Assembly: GCA_002838185.1 (NCBI GenBank)
Contig: CP017948.1
Coordinates: 558,001 to 622,000, forward strand
DNA length: 64,000 nt
Reading direction: 5' to 3'
Origin: Tenericutes bacterium MO-XQ
Lineage (GTDB): Bacteria; Bacillota_I; Bacilli_A; Acholeplasmatales; Acholeplasmataceae
The translations under genes were made by a program, and so were the position numbers. The stretch's first letter is position 1. Each line of letters starts with the position of its first letter. This document shows, piece by piece, positions 25,248 to 33,164 of the stretch. A model generated the notes under the pieces. The model did not search any database. It had not been told where the DNA came from and worked only from the letters and a program-made list of their open reading frames with translations.

Positions 25248-25275
25248 GAACTGCACTAACGTGCAGTTTTTTTAT
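25248..25275 (+). terminator. Right copy of the 22-bp target duplication, with T-tract (original V-ATPase terminator)
   Basis: GAACTGCACTAACGTGCAGTTT (25248-25269) repeats 23522-23543 exactly and continues into TTTT, giving a full terminator. Before the IS arrived this was most likely the terminator of the V-ATPase operon. Confidence 0.85.
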
Positions 25276-25279
25276 GCAT

Positions 25280-25320
25280 AAAAAAAACGATATGAGTATC
25301 ATCAAATACTTACATATCGT
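25280..25320 (-). terminator. Terminator of yidD
   Basis: On the minus strand ACGATATG/CATATCGT (25320-25313 with 25294-25287) plus the inner AGTAT/ATACT pair makes a long stem, followed by T residues (25287-25280). It overlaps the yidD stop codon at 25310-25312. Confidence 0.85.
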
Positions 25321-25564
25321 CTTTATCTTTTTTAGGATGTTTTTTAGTTTTTTTCTCAGGAACTGGATCATATTTAGGCTTAAATAATGGGTTACAGGTT
25401 AAAACTCTTTTAGTAGTCAAAAAAGAAGCTTTAAAAAAATTGAACCTTTCATAAGCAGTTTTCGCATAGGCACTACAGGTTGGTGTGTGTCTACATTTAT
25501 GATTTGAGTTAGGAGATATATCTTTTTGATACCATTCGATTAGCTTAATCGCTGTTTTATTCAT
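25310..25564 (-). CDS. yidD: Membrane protein insertion factor YidD
   Basis: An 84-residue YidD-family protein, a small membrane-associated factor that helps YidC-mediated insertion. Conserved: IKLIEWYQKDISP, the Cys/His stretch CRHTPTCSAYAKTAYERFNFFKA and the NPLFKPKYDPVP end. The tail is Lys-rich. An in-frame ATG 15 bases upstream (25579) would add five residues, but it lies at or upstream of the expected transcription start. The ATG at 25564 follows GGTGA by 4 bases, so I take that one. It is a single-gene unit. Confidence 0.92.
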   Translation of the reverse strand: MNKTAIKLIEWYQKDISPNSNHKCRHTPTCSAYAKTAYERFNFFKASFLTTKRVLTCNPLFKPKYDPVPEKKTKKHPKKDKDDM

Positions 25565-25579
25565 AAAATCACCATACAT

Positions 25580-25608
25580 ATTATATCACTTCTTTATGAT
25601 TATGTTAA
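25580..25608 (-). promoter_or_regulatory. Promoter of yidD with a very short leader
   Basis: On the minus strand TTAACA (25608-25603), 17 bases, and TATAAT (25585-25580) with an extended TGA. The predicted start near 25573 leaves under ten bases before the ATG at 25564, just enough for GGTGA. Confidence 0.65.
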
Positions 25609-25653
25609 ATTTTCGATTTAGGGTTTGTTACTGTATTATCTTTATATTTTTTA

Positions 25654-25662
25654 TGCTATAAT
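25654..25662 (+). promoter_or_regulatory. Extended -10 promoter of the EF-G paralogue
   Basis: TGCTATAAT is an ideal extended -10. The -35 region is poor. It lies 39 bases before the ATG at 25702 and is divergent from the yidD promoter. Confidence 0.6.
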
Positions 25663-25676
25663 AAACATATAGAAAC

Positions 25677-25690
25677 TGAAAACGATTACA
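25677..25690 (+). promoter_or_regulatory. cre-like operator in the leader of the EF-G paralogue
   Basis: TGAAAACGATTACA matches every defined position of the CcpA cre consensus TGWAANCGNTNWCA. It lies 14 bases downstream of the -10 box, where a bound repressor would block elongation. It is immediately followed by the GGAGG ribosome site. Confidence 0.4.
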
Positions 25691-25701
25691 GGAGGTAAAA
25701 G

Positions 25702-27759
25702 ATGAAGGAGTATACCACCAAAGAAATTCGCAACATAGCCATCTTAGGGCACCAGGGCACTGGTAAAACGACAATGTCAGAGGCATTATTATATGTATCT
25801 GGCGGTATTGATAAAAAGGGAGAAGTAGAACGTAAGAACACTGTTTCAGACTATCTAGTCGAAGAACAAAATAAACTTACAAGTTTATCATTAAGTTTAG
25901 TTCCAGCGGAATGGAAAAACTATAAACTTAATTTCCTTGATGTTCCAGGAAGTGATGAATTTGTAGGAGACTTAAATCAAGCACTTGAAGTAGTTAAAGG
26001 CGCAATCATTATGATTGACGCATCTAAAGGTGTTGAAGTAGGAACTGAACGTGTATGGAATGAAGTTAGAAAACGTCATATTCCAGCCATTTTATTTGTG
26101 AATAAGATGGACAAAGAAAACGTTAAGTTTGAAGAAGTCTTAGAAGAAATCCGTGAAAAATTAGGTAAGAAAGCTGTTCCATTTGCTTGGCCAATCGGAC
26201 ATGAAGAAGATTTTGAAGGTTTTGTAAATGTCGTAGACATGAAAGCTAGAATTTATGATGGCGAATCATGTAAAGATGCTGAGATTTGGGAAGAAAAAAG
26301 AGCAAAAGTTGATGAACTACATAATTTGATTATCGAAAGTGTAGCAGAAACTTCAGAAGAATTATTAGATTTATATTTATCAGGCGAAGAAATTCCTGAT
26401 GCTAAAGTTAAAGAAACACTACACCATAACATTATTGATGGCGAGTTAACACCTGTTATCGTTGGTAGTGCAACAAAAACGATTGGTATTGAAACATTAT
26501 GCCAAATGTTAATTGATTATTTACCAGCACCAGATGAGTTAACACCACTTGAAGCAATCGATCAAAAAACAAAAGAAAAAGTTACAAGATTAACTCATGA
26601 TGATGAACCATTTTCTGCATATATTTTTAAAACTGTTGTTGATCCATTCTTAGGTACTGTAAACTTAATTAAAGTGAATTCAGGTATCTTAACGCTTGGT
26701 CAAGAAGTTTTAATTCCAAATACTGGTGATACGAAAAAGATTTCTAATTTATCTGCAATTAGAGGTAAACAACAAATCGATTTACAAACATTCCATGCCG
26801 GTGATATGTGTGCAGTAGCAAAGATGGAAGGTTTAGAAACTGGATTTACATTAACAGATCCTAAATATCCAATTATGTATGAACCAGTGAAACAACCAAC
26901 ACCTGTTATTTATATTGCAGTTCATCCAAAAAATAAAAATGACGAAGATAAAATTTCAATGGCACTTCATAGAATTAATATTGAAGATCCAACATTTGAA
27001 ATTAAGAGAAATAAAGAGACTGCTCAACTTTTATTAGGCGGTCAAGGTATGACTCATCTTCAATATGTTTTAGAACGTATGAAGAATATGTTTAAAGTTG
27101 ATGTAGATATTGAAGATCAAAAAATTGTATATAGAGAAACCATTAAAAAATCTGTTCAAGCAGAAGGTAAACATAAGAAGCAATCAGGTGGAGCAGGTCA
27201 ATTTGGACATGTATGGATTCGTTTTGAACCTTCTAAAGAAATATTTGAATTTGCTGAAGAAGTATTTGGTGGAGCAGTTCCTAGAAACTTCTTCCCAGCA
27301 GTAGAAAAAGGGTTAATTGAAACATTCGAACATGGCCCACTTGCGGGATTCCCTGTGATAAATGTGAAAGCAACCTTATATGATGGTTCTTATCACCCAG
27401 TTGATTCAAATGAAATCTCATTTAAGTTAGCAGCTTCATTAGCATTTAAAGAAGCAGTTAAAACATGTGGACCAACAATTTTAGAACCAATTGTTAAAGT
27501 AGAAGTTACAGTTAAAGATCAATATGTAGGAGACGTTATGGGCGATATGAGTAAACGCCGTGGACACGTTTCTGGTATGAATCAAGCAGATGGATTCCAA
27601 GTCGTAGTAGCGGAAGTTCCTGAATCTGAAATCGTTTCATATGCCATTGACTTAAAAGCTATGACTCAAGGTAGCGGTTCTTTCACACGTGAATTTGTAA
27701 GATACGATGAAGTACCTGCACAATTAATTGACAAAATTATAGAAGCTTATAAAAAGTAA
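25702..27759 (+). CDS. Elongation factor G paralogue (EF-G2-like)
   Basis: A 685-residue translational GTPase with all EF-G domains, but of the divergent EF-G-like group. The P-loop is GHQGTGKT (16-23) where canonical EF-G has AHIDAGKT. G3 is DVPGS (80-84): the catalytic His of DTPGH is Ser84. NKMD and a switch I Thr (T60) are kept. Domain IV has GSYHPVDSNEISFKLAAS, with the tip His retained. Such paralogues may be slow or non-hydrolysing GTPases with specialised roles. The normal fusA is not in the window. Neighbouring hpf also acts on the ribosome. GGAGG precedes ATG 25702. Confidence 0.92.
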   Translation: MKEYTTKEIRNIAILGHQGTGKTTMSEALLYVSGGIDKKGEVERKNTVSDYLVEEQNKLTSLSLSLVPAEWKNYKLNFLDVPGSDEFVGDLNQALEVVKGAIIMIDASKGVEVGTERVWNEVRKRHIPAILFVNKMDKENVKFEEVLEEIREKLGKKAVPFAWPIGHEEDFEGFVNVVDMKARIYDGESCKDAEIWEEKRAKVDELHNLIIESVAETSEELLDLYLSGEEIPDAKVKETLHHNIIDGELTPVIVGSATKTIGIETLCQMLIDYLPAPDELTPLEAIDQKTKEKVTRLTHDDEPFSAYIFKTVVDPFLGTVNLIKVNSGILTLGQEVLIPNTGDTKKISNLSAIRGKQQIDLQTFHAGDMCAVAKMEGLETGFTLTDPKYPIMYEPVKQPTPVIYIAVHPKNKNDEDKISMALHRINIEDPTFEIKRNKETAQLLLGGQGMTHLQYVLERMKNMFKVDVDIEDQKIVYRETIKKSVQAEGKHKKQSGGAGQFGHVWIRFEPSKEIFEFAEEVFGGAVPRNFFPAVEKGLIETFEHGPLAGFPVINVKATLYDGSYHPVDSNEISFKLAASLAFKEAVKTCGPTILEPIVKVEVTVKDQYVGDVMGDMSKRRGHVSGMNQADGFQVVVAEVPESEIVSYAIDLKAMTQGSGSFTREFVRYDEVPAQLIDKIIEAYKK

Positions 27760-27767
27760 AAATGACA

Positions 27768-27796
27768 AAGCCCACCTAATATGATTAGGAGGGCTT
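27768..27796 (+). promoter_or_regulatory. Hairpin that covers the ribosome site of the next gene
   Basis: AAGCCC-A-CCTAAT (27768-27780) pairs with ATTAGG-A-GGGCTT (27784-27796), 12 bp with one A-A mismatch and an ATG loop. The right arm contains AGGAGGG (27787-27793), the Shine-Dalgarno of the ATG at 27800. It may act as a weak terminator of the EF-G gene or as a translation gate; the following T-tract is poor (GTTATGTTTTG). Confidence 0.6.
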
Positions 27797-27799
27797 GTT

Positions 27800-28186
27800 A
27801 TGTTTTGTGAGATCTGCAAAAAGAAAATTACATATAGAAAACATTTATTCAATTTGTTTCAAATAGAAAGACATCATATATGCGAATACTGTTATGAAAA
27901 GTATCCTTTAATCATAAGAAGTAGCGTGATACCTATTGATGGAGGTGAAGTCACATGGTTGAGCTTAATCCAAACATCTGAGGATATATCACCCTTAGCT
28001 CATATGTCATTTTATAAACCGTTTATGATTGAGTATTTGACATATCATAAAGATTCAATTTTGCTCATGTTTGATCAAATATCAGAAGATTGGTTTATAT
28101 TATTTGACAAGATAGCACTTGGTGATATATACTTACTAACACTTTATGATAATATAGAAAAAAAGGAGAGTTACTATGAAATTTGA
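27800..28186 (+). CDS. Small zinc-ribbon protein, possibly a ComFC remnant
   Basis: A 128-residue protein. The N-terminus has two Cys pairs (CEIC at 3-6 and CEYC at about 35-38) of a treble-clef or zinc-ribbon kind, like the first part of ComFC/ComF. The phosphoribosyltransferase domain of ComFC (about 130 further residues) is absent; residues 45-128 are unremarkable alpha/beta sequence rich in aromatics. In Bacillus, comFC lies a little upstream of hpf, so a reduced relict is possible. The end overlaps hpf by 11 bases. Function is unknown. Confidence 0.65.
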   Translation: MFCEICKKKITYRKHLFNLFQIERHHICEYCYEKYPLIIRSSVIPIDGGEVTWLSLIQTSEDISPLAHMSFYKPFMIEYLTYHKDSILLMFDQISEDWFILFDKIALGDIYLLTLYDNIEKKESYYEI

Positions 28187-28727
28187 AGTCTTAGGAAAAA
28201 ATGGATTTAATCCAACGAATGCTATTAAAGCATATGCTCAAAAGAGATTTGAAAAGGTCGTATCCTTTTTTGGACCAGAAGTTGTCGATGAAATTCGAGT
28301 TGTATGTAAAGTTTATAAAGATCATCACAAAGTTGAAGTTAATGTCTTTTCTGGAAAAACGATTGTAAGAGCTGAAGTATCTGATGAAGATATGTATGCT
28401 GCAATCGATAAAGCGAATGATAAATTAGTTTCTCAAATTCGTAAGCATAAAGATAAGCTAAAAAATCATCTTGAAAAAGAAGGAATCAAACAAGCTTATA
28501 GTCAAGAGTTTGACGCAGAACAACTGGAAAAAGATATATTAGCTGCTCAACTTGTTAAAAATAAAAAGATTGATTTAAGACCTATGACATCAGAAGAAGC
28601 AATCTCAGCAATGGAGTTGGCCGGACATGATTTCTATGTGTTCTTAGATCAAGATACAAAGAAAACAAATGTGGTTTATCGTCGTGATGATGGGGATTAT
28701 GCCATCATTGAAACACAGCCTATTTAA
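28176..28727 (+). CDS. hpf: Long-form ribosome hibernation promoting factor HPF
   Basis: A 183-residue long HPF. The N-terminal S30AE/YfiA domain (1-100) has GFNPTNAIKAYAQKRFEKV and the basic KANDKLVSQIRKHKDKLKNH. A linker leads to the C-terminal dimerisation domain (about 128-183): DLRPMTSEEAISAMELAGHDFYVFLDQDT. Long HPF pairs two 70S ribosomes into inactive 100S dimers in starved cells. In Bacillus hpf precedes secA-prfB; here those genes lie 30 kb away. GGAGAG precedes its ATG inside the previous gene. Confidence 0.95.
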   Translation: MKFEVLGKNGFNPTNAIKAYAQKRFEKVVSFFGPEVVDEIRVVCKVYKDHHKVEVNVFSGKTIVRAEVSDEDMYAAIDKANDKLVSQIRKHKDKLKNHLEKEGIKQAYSQEFDAEQLEKDILAAQLVKNKKIDLRPMTSEEAISAMELAGHDFYVFLDQDTKKTNVVYRRDDGDYAIIETQPI

Positions 28728-28751
28728 GGAAGCGAAAGCTTCCTTTTTTTT
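28726..28751 (+). terminator. Terminator after hpf
   Basis: A perfect GGAAGC-GAAA-GCTTCC tetraloop hairpin (28728-28743) is followed by eight T residues. Confidence 0.92.
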
Positions 28752-28763
28752 ATGAAAAATTTA

Positions 28764-28777
28764 TGAAAACGTTATTA
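28764..28777 (+). promoter_or_regulatory. Possible cre-like site upstream of the antiporter promoter
   Basis: TGAAAACGTTATTA matches 13 of 14 defined cre positions (T for C near the end). It lies about 23 bases upstream of the -35 box. Confidence 0.25.
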
Positions 28778-28799
28778 TGAAAAAAAATGAAACATTTCC

Positions 28800-28827
28800 T
28801 TGAAATTTACATTTAAAGGCGTATAAT
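28800..28827 (+). promoter_or_regulatory. Promoter of the cation/proton antiporter
   Basis: TTGAAA (28800-28805) and TATAAT (28822-28827) are 16 bases apart. Confidence 0.65.
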
Positions 28828-28869
28828 AAGGTCGGTTGATGTCCAAGTCACTAGAAAAAAGGAGATGAG

Positions 28870-30099
28870 ATGATGGACATATATATTTTTTTATTTTATT
28901 TATCAATTACTTTATTAGCTGGTTTTGTTTTTGGAAAACTAGCAGAATTAGCGAAAGTACCAGAGATTACAGGGTATATCATTGCAGGTGTTTTTTTAGG
29001 ACCTAGCATCTTAAACGTATTAAATGTTGAAGCTTTAAGTAGCTTCGATGTCATAACAAATTTCGTCTTAGGTATTATTGCCTATCAAATAGGAACTGAA
29101 CTATGGATGCCAAAGGTTAGAAAAAGTGGAAAATCGATTGTAACGATCACATCAGTACAAGCGATAGCAACTGCACTTATCGTATTTGCAGTTATTTACT
29201 TAATTGATGGTAGATTATGGTTAGCATTAACATTATCAGCAATTGCAACAGCAACAGCTCCAGCACCAATTATGGTCATAGTTAAAAAACTAAGAGCTAA
29301 AGGACCGGTAACAAATACTGTTATTCCAGTTGTTGGTATCGATGATATGTTTGGGGTTATTATCTTTGGTTTATTTACAGCCATTGCAGTAGCAACCATT
29401 GGTAATGAAGCATTAAGTATTCATAATGCGGTCATAGAACCAATTATTGAAGTCTTATTATCAGTAGGCGTAGGATCTGTATTAGGGATAATATTAGGTT
29501 TTATTTCGAGATTCTTTATTCATCGGTTACCAAAAAAGGAAAAATATATTGCATATTTAGTATTCTCACTATCTAGTGTATTACTTGCAGTATTCATCGC
29601 ACATACTTATCATTTATCAATGATTTTAACACCAATGATGATTGGTATGGTGTTTACAAACCTTGTTAAAAAAGAACCATTTGAGATTCAAGGTGCAGCA
29701 TTAAGTAACTTTAGTGGTCCACTCATTATCATATTCTTTACACTTGCAGGTGCACAATTATCACTTTCAGTATTAAAGAGTGCGGGTTTAATCGCTATAT
29801 TGTACATTGTTTTAAGAACTATTGGTAAAATTGGTGGTGCATATTTAGGTGCTACCATTGCAAAATCACCTAAAGTTGTTAGAAACGCTACAGGATTTTG
29901 TCTACTTCCACAAGGTGGGGTTGAAATTGGGATGTTAGTCGCAGTTTCATCAATCTTTCCTAGTGGTGAAGCAATCTTTATTAAAACGATTGTATTAGCA
30001 GGGATCTTATTCTTCGAGATTGTTGGACCAATTATATTCAAAATTACTTTAGAAAAAGTTGGAGAATCAAGGCTTACAGAACATCATCAAGAAGCATAA
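28870..30099 (+). CDS. Cation/proton antiporter, CPA2 (KefB/NapA-like) family
   Basis: A 409-residue integral membrane protein with about 12-13 helices and no cytosolic regulatory domain. VPEITGYIIAGVFLGPSIL is the typical CPA2 first-helix region, and GIDDMFGVIIFGLF carries the conserved acidic pair in the ion path. LTPMMIGMVFTNL and GFCLLPQGGVEIGMLV also fit the family. It probably exchanges Na+ or K+ for H+. No KTN/TrkA nucleotide-binding domain is attached. Two ATGs (28870, 28873) follow GGAGATGAG; the first is taken. Monocistronic. Confidence 0.9.
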   Translation: MMDIYIFLFYLSITLLAGFVFGKLAELAKVPEITGYIIAGVFLGPSILNVLNVEALSSFDVITNFVLGIIAYQIGTELWMPKVRKSGKSIVTITSVQAIATALIVFAVIYLIDGRLWLALTLSAIATATAPAPIMVIVKKLRAKGPVTNTVIPVVGIDDMFGVIIFGLFTAIAVATIGNEALSIHNAVIEPIIEVLLSVGVGSVLGIILGFISRFFIHRLPKKEKYIAYLVFSLSSVLLAVFIAHTYHLSMILTPMMIGMVFTNLVKKEPFEIQGAALSNFSGPLIIIFFTLAGAQLSLSVLKSAGLIAILYIVLRTIGKIGGAYLGATIAKSPKVVRNATGFCLLPQGGVEIGMLVAVSSIFPSGEAIFIKTIVLAGILFFEIVGPIIFKITLEKVGESRLTEHHQEA

Positions 30100-30132
30100 A
30101 AAAATGCCAGTTCATCAGAACTGGCTTTTCTT
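30098..30132. terminator. Bidirectional terminator between the antiporter and sodA
   Basis: GCCAGTTC-ATCA-GAACTGGC (30106-30125) has A residues on the left and TTTTCTTTAT on the right, so it can end both converging transcripts. Confidence 0.88.
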
Positions 30133-30147
30133 TATATTAATAATTAA

Positions 30148-30750
30148 TTATTTAGCTGCTTTAAAATATTCAGCAACTTGATCCCAATTCACTACATTGA
30201 AGAATGCAGAAATATAATCAGGACGACGGTTTTGATAGTTTAGGTAATAAGCATGTTCCCAAACATCTAAGCCTAAGATTGGTGTACCTTGATCGAGTGG
30301 TGTATCTTGATTTGGTGTAGATACAACTTTCAATCCATCTTTTGTAACAATTAACCAAGCCCAACCACTACCAAAACGAGTAGCAGCTGCATTTGAGAAT
30401 GCTTCTTTAAATGCATCAAATGATCCAAAAGCTTTATCGATTGCTTTTGCTAAGTCACCTTCAGGTTTTTGACCATTGTTAACTTTTAAGATTGACCAGA
30501 ATAATTTATGGTTATAATAACCACCACCATTATTTTGTACTGCACCACGAATATCTTGTGGTACTAAAGTTAAGTCTGCAAGCACTTTTTCAAGTGGCAT
30601 ATCAAAGTCTGGGTGTTTAGCTAAAGCATCATTAAGTTTATTTGTATAACCTTGATGATGTTTTGTATAGTGGATTTCCATTGTTCTCGCGTCAATAAAT
30701 GGTTCTAATGCATCGTAAGCATAAGGTAATTTTGGTAATTCAAATTTCAT
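30148..30750 (-). CDS. sodA: Superoxide dismutase, Fe/Mn family
   Basis: A 200-residue cytosolic Fe/Mn SOD. Metal ligands fit His27 (MEIHYTKHH), the His in NHKLFW, and the Asp and His in [13 protein letters not shown]. The NNGGGYYNH stretch is of the Mn type (GGG before the ligand), although a Tyr stands where most Mn enzymes have His (GGGHxNH). FGSGWAWL is also typical. Metal use could be Mn or cambialistic. GGAGG precedes the ATG. Single gene with its own promoter at 30778-30806. Confidence 0.96.
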   Translation of the reverse strand: MKFELPKLPYAYDALEPFIDARTMEIHYTKHHQGYTNKLNDALAKHPDFDMPLEKVLADLTLVPQDIRGAVQNNGGGYYNHKLFWSILKVNNGQKPEGDLAKAIDKAFGSFDAFKEAFSNAAATRFGSGWAWLIVTKDGLKVVSTPNQDTPLDQGTPILGLDVWEHAYYLNYQNRRPDYISAFFNVVNWDQVAEYFKAAK

Positions 30751-30777
30751 ATAAATTCCTCCTTGTTTTATAGTTTC

Positions 30778-30806
30778 ATCTTACATGATTTTAAGTTCGA
30801 TTTCAA
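30778..30806 (-). promoter_or_regulatory. Promoter of sodA
   Basis: On the minus strand TTGAAA (30806-30801), 17 bases, and TAAGAT (30783-30778). Confidence 0.6.
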
Positions 30807-30855
30807 ATCTTTTGCTTGATTTGATTAAAAAACGTATAAAAAGTAATTAAATGAA

Positions 30856-32409
30856 TTATAAATAAGTATTGATCAAATCTTCGTCGATATCGATGAACAT
30901 TGTCTTTTGATTTTTTAGGATAACTTTATAGCCTGGAATCTTAGGAATTTTTTTAACATTTTTGATTTGTGTGTAATCTACAGGGATTGATGAAGAGTAT
31001 CTAAGCGATGAAAAATAAGCAGCAAGCATCGATGCTTTTCTGATGATTTTTTCATTTAACCCTTCAGCCTTTACAATGAGATGACTACCTGGTGCATCTT
31101 TAACATGGAAGAAGTAATCTTCTTGTCTAGCAAGTTCATGAGTAACATATTGATTTTGCAAACTATTTTTTCCGATGATATAGATCGCATCTTGATCTAC
31201 AATTTTTAGAATATTCGGAGATGATTTTTTCTTTTGGACTTGTTTTTTCTTTGCTTTATACCCATAAGGAATCAAATCATTTTCTAAATCAGCAATATCA
31301 TCTTGAGATGCAAACGATAAGTATGTCTTAAACTCTTCAAATAAATCTCTAAGTGCTTTAGTTTCATTGATTTGCTCGTTAATGTGAATGAGACCACGTT
31401 TTGCTTTTTGATATGATTTGTAATATTTTTGGGCATTTTCGTTAAGCGTCAATGTAGGATCTAACATGACCTTAGTATCATAAACTATAATCTCAGATTG
31501 TTTATCATTAAGATTTAATCCAGATTGATAAATTAAATCACCAAAAGTTTTATCATCTAGCTGTTTTCTTGTTTGGTCTAGACTGAGCTCAAGTTGTCCA
31601 AGTTTTCTATTGTACTTATCGAGTTGTTTTTGGATAAATAAATCATATGATTGTTTAAATTGAGTGTTAATGATTTCTTGATCATCACATAACTCAGATA
31701 ATGTTTGATAAGATTTTTTTTGATGATCATTTGGAAAAATATCGAAAAAATAACCTGTATTTTTGGTGATGTCTTTTGTAGGATTTAGTGGGAGTTCACT
31801 TATTTGCTTGTGATTTTCAAATAAATATGTTGCTAGCTTCATAGAAATACCCATATATGAAGCAGATATATTTTTTGGGGTTTCAATCATATGATAGTCG
31901 ATGTGATCAAAAGGTTTTTTATTTGTCGGGAAGAACTCGAAAGTTGCACCTGGAATCAGCTGTCTACCTGTTTCAAAAAACATTTTCTTAAAAGTATCTA
32001 CAATCTTACCATCTTGAATAAGCATTAAGTTGGAGTGTTTACCCATGGCTTCAAAAACTAAAACTTTGGATACTGGTCCATCAATAAAATCATAAACAGT
32101 AAAATTAAACAACATGACTCTATCTGTTTGATGTTGTGTGATACTATCTAATATGCCACCTTCAAGTTGTTTTTTTAGGGTTAATAAAAACTGTGAATGA
32201 TCTTTATTTGGAACTTTTTTGTCTGTAATATATGCAGAGAAGAAGTTAGCATTTAAATCAATGATTAATTTTAACTTTTCACCTTTGAAATAAAATTGAA
32301 ATAAAAAGGATTCACTAGTGACATGACTAATCTTTTCAAGTCTTGCTTTATTAAGTTTTGAGTTTAACTCATTAACTAATGCATGTATAAATGCGCCGTC
32401 TATAATCAT
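30856..32409 (-). CDS. rqcH: RqcH (Rqc2/NFACT family) ribosome quality control factor
   Basis: A 517-residue NFACT protein, once annotated as fibronectin-binding protein. In Bacillus it binds the stalled 50S subunit and adds Ala tails to the nascent chain. The NFACT-N domain (1-about 200) starts MIIDGAFIHALVNELNSKL; coiled-coil segments follow (about 255-390, with KYNRKLGQLELSLDQTRKQL); the NFACT-R domain has YFFHVKDAPGSHLIVKA. Four codons upstream another ATG is in frame, but it lies inside the ribosome site GAGGTGG, so the ATG at 32409 is taken. It is divergent from gmk. Confidence 0.92.
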   Translation of the reverse strand: MIIDGAFIHALVNELNSKLNKARLEKISHVTSESFLFQFYFKGEKLKLIIDLNANFFSAYITDKKVPNKDHSQFLLTLKKQLEGGILDSITQHQTDRVMLFNFTVYDFIDGPVSKVLVFEAMGKHSNLMLIQDGKIVDTFKKMFFETGRQLIPGATFEFFPTNKKPFDHIDYHMIETPKNISASYMGISMKLATYLFENHKQISELPLNPTKDITKNTGYFFDIFPNDHQKKSYQTLSELCDDQEIINTQFKQSYDLFIQKQLDKYNRKLGQLELSLDQTRKQLDDKTFGDLIYQSGLNLNDKQSEIIVYDTKVMLDPTLTLNENAQKYYKSYQKAKRGLIHINEQINETKALRDLFEEFKTYLSFASQDDIADLENDLIPYGYKAKKKQVQKKKSSPNILKIVDQDAIYIIGKNSLQNQYVTHELARQEDYFFHVKDAPGSHLIVKAEGLNEKIIRKASMLAAYFSSLRYSSSIPVDYTQIKNVKKIPKIPGYKVILKNQKTMFIDIDEDLINTYL

Positions 32410-32482
32410 AATCCACCTCATAACTATTTTAACATTAAATTGAAATGTAAAACGCTTTTTCTTTCAAATTGTGATACTTCTC

Positions 32483-32511
32483 TTTACTTAAGCCATTTTA
32501 TCATATATAAT
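32483..32511 (+). promoter_or_regulatory. Promoter of gmk-rpoZ
   Basis: TTTACT (32483-32488), 17 bases, and TATAAT (32506-32511). Confidence 0.65.
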
Positions 32512-32542
32512 AAAGAGTAAATATAGAAACGAGGAGGCGCTT

Positions 32543-33160
32543 ATGAAACTCAATGAACGTGGACTGCTAGTCGTATTATCGGGTCCATCTGGCGTAGGTA
32601 AAGGCACAGTAAGAAAAGCGTTGTTTCAAATGCCAAATCATGATCTTGTATATTCTGTTTCAATGACGACCCGTAAACCTAGAGAAGGTGAAGTCGATGG
32701 CGTTGATTACTATTTTGTCTCTAAAGAGGAATTTTTAAAGCGCATAGAAGAAAATAAGTTTTTAGAGTGGGCAGAATTTGTTGGTAATTATTATGGTACA
32801 CCAAAAGATAAAATTGATGAACAACTCGATCAAGGAAAAGAAGTTGTTCTAGAGATAGAAGTTGAAGGTGCTTTACAAGTAAGAAAACAAATGAAAGATG
32901 CAGTATTTATCTTCTTGGTTCCACCAGGAAAAAAAGCATTATATGATAGACTAAGAGTCAGAGGTACTGAACCTATTGAGCTTGTCGAAAAAAGAATGAA
33001 AAAAGCTGAATCAGAATTCTTGCTTGCGCACAAATATGATTATATCGTAGTAAATGATGAAGTTAATAATGCAGCAGACCGTATCATGGCAATTGTACGT
33101 GCTGAGCATGCAAAGACAGAACGAACAATACACAATTACTTGAAGATGATAGGAGAGTGA
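32543..33160 (+). CDS. gmk: Guanylate kinase
   Basis: A 205-residue GMP kinase. P-loop GPSGVGKG (residues 15-22), GMP-binding SMTTRKPREGEVDGVDYYFVS, and the FLEWAEFVGNYYGTP lid region are all present. It converts GMP to GDP with ATP. GAGGAGG precedes ATG 32543. rpoZ follows after 4 bases, the usual pair. Gmk is near-universal. Confidence 0.97.
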   Translation: MKLNERGLLVVLSGPSGVGKGTVRKALFQMPNHDLVYSVSMTTRKPREGEVDGVDYYFVSKEEFLKRIEENKFLEWAEFVGNYYGTPKDKIDEQLDQGKEVVLEIEVEGALQVRKQMKDAVFIFLVPPGKKALYDRLRVRGTEPIELVEKRMKKAESEFLLAHKYDYIVVNDEVNNAADRIMAIVRAEHAKTERTIHNYLKMIGE

Positions 33161-33164
33161 TTAC

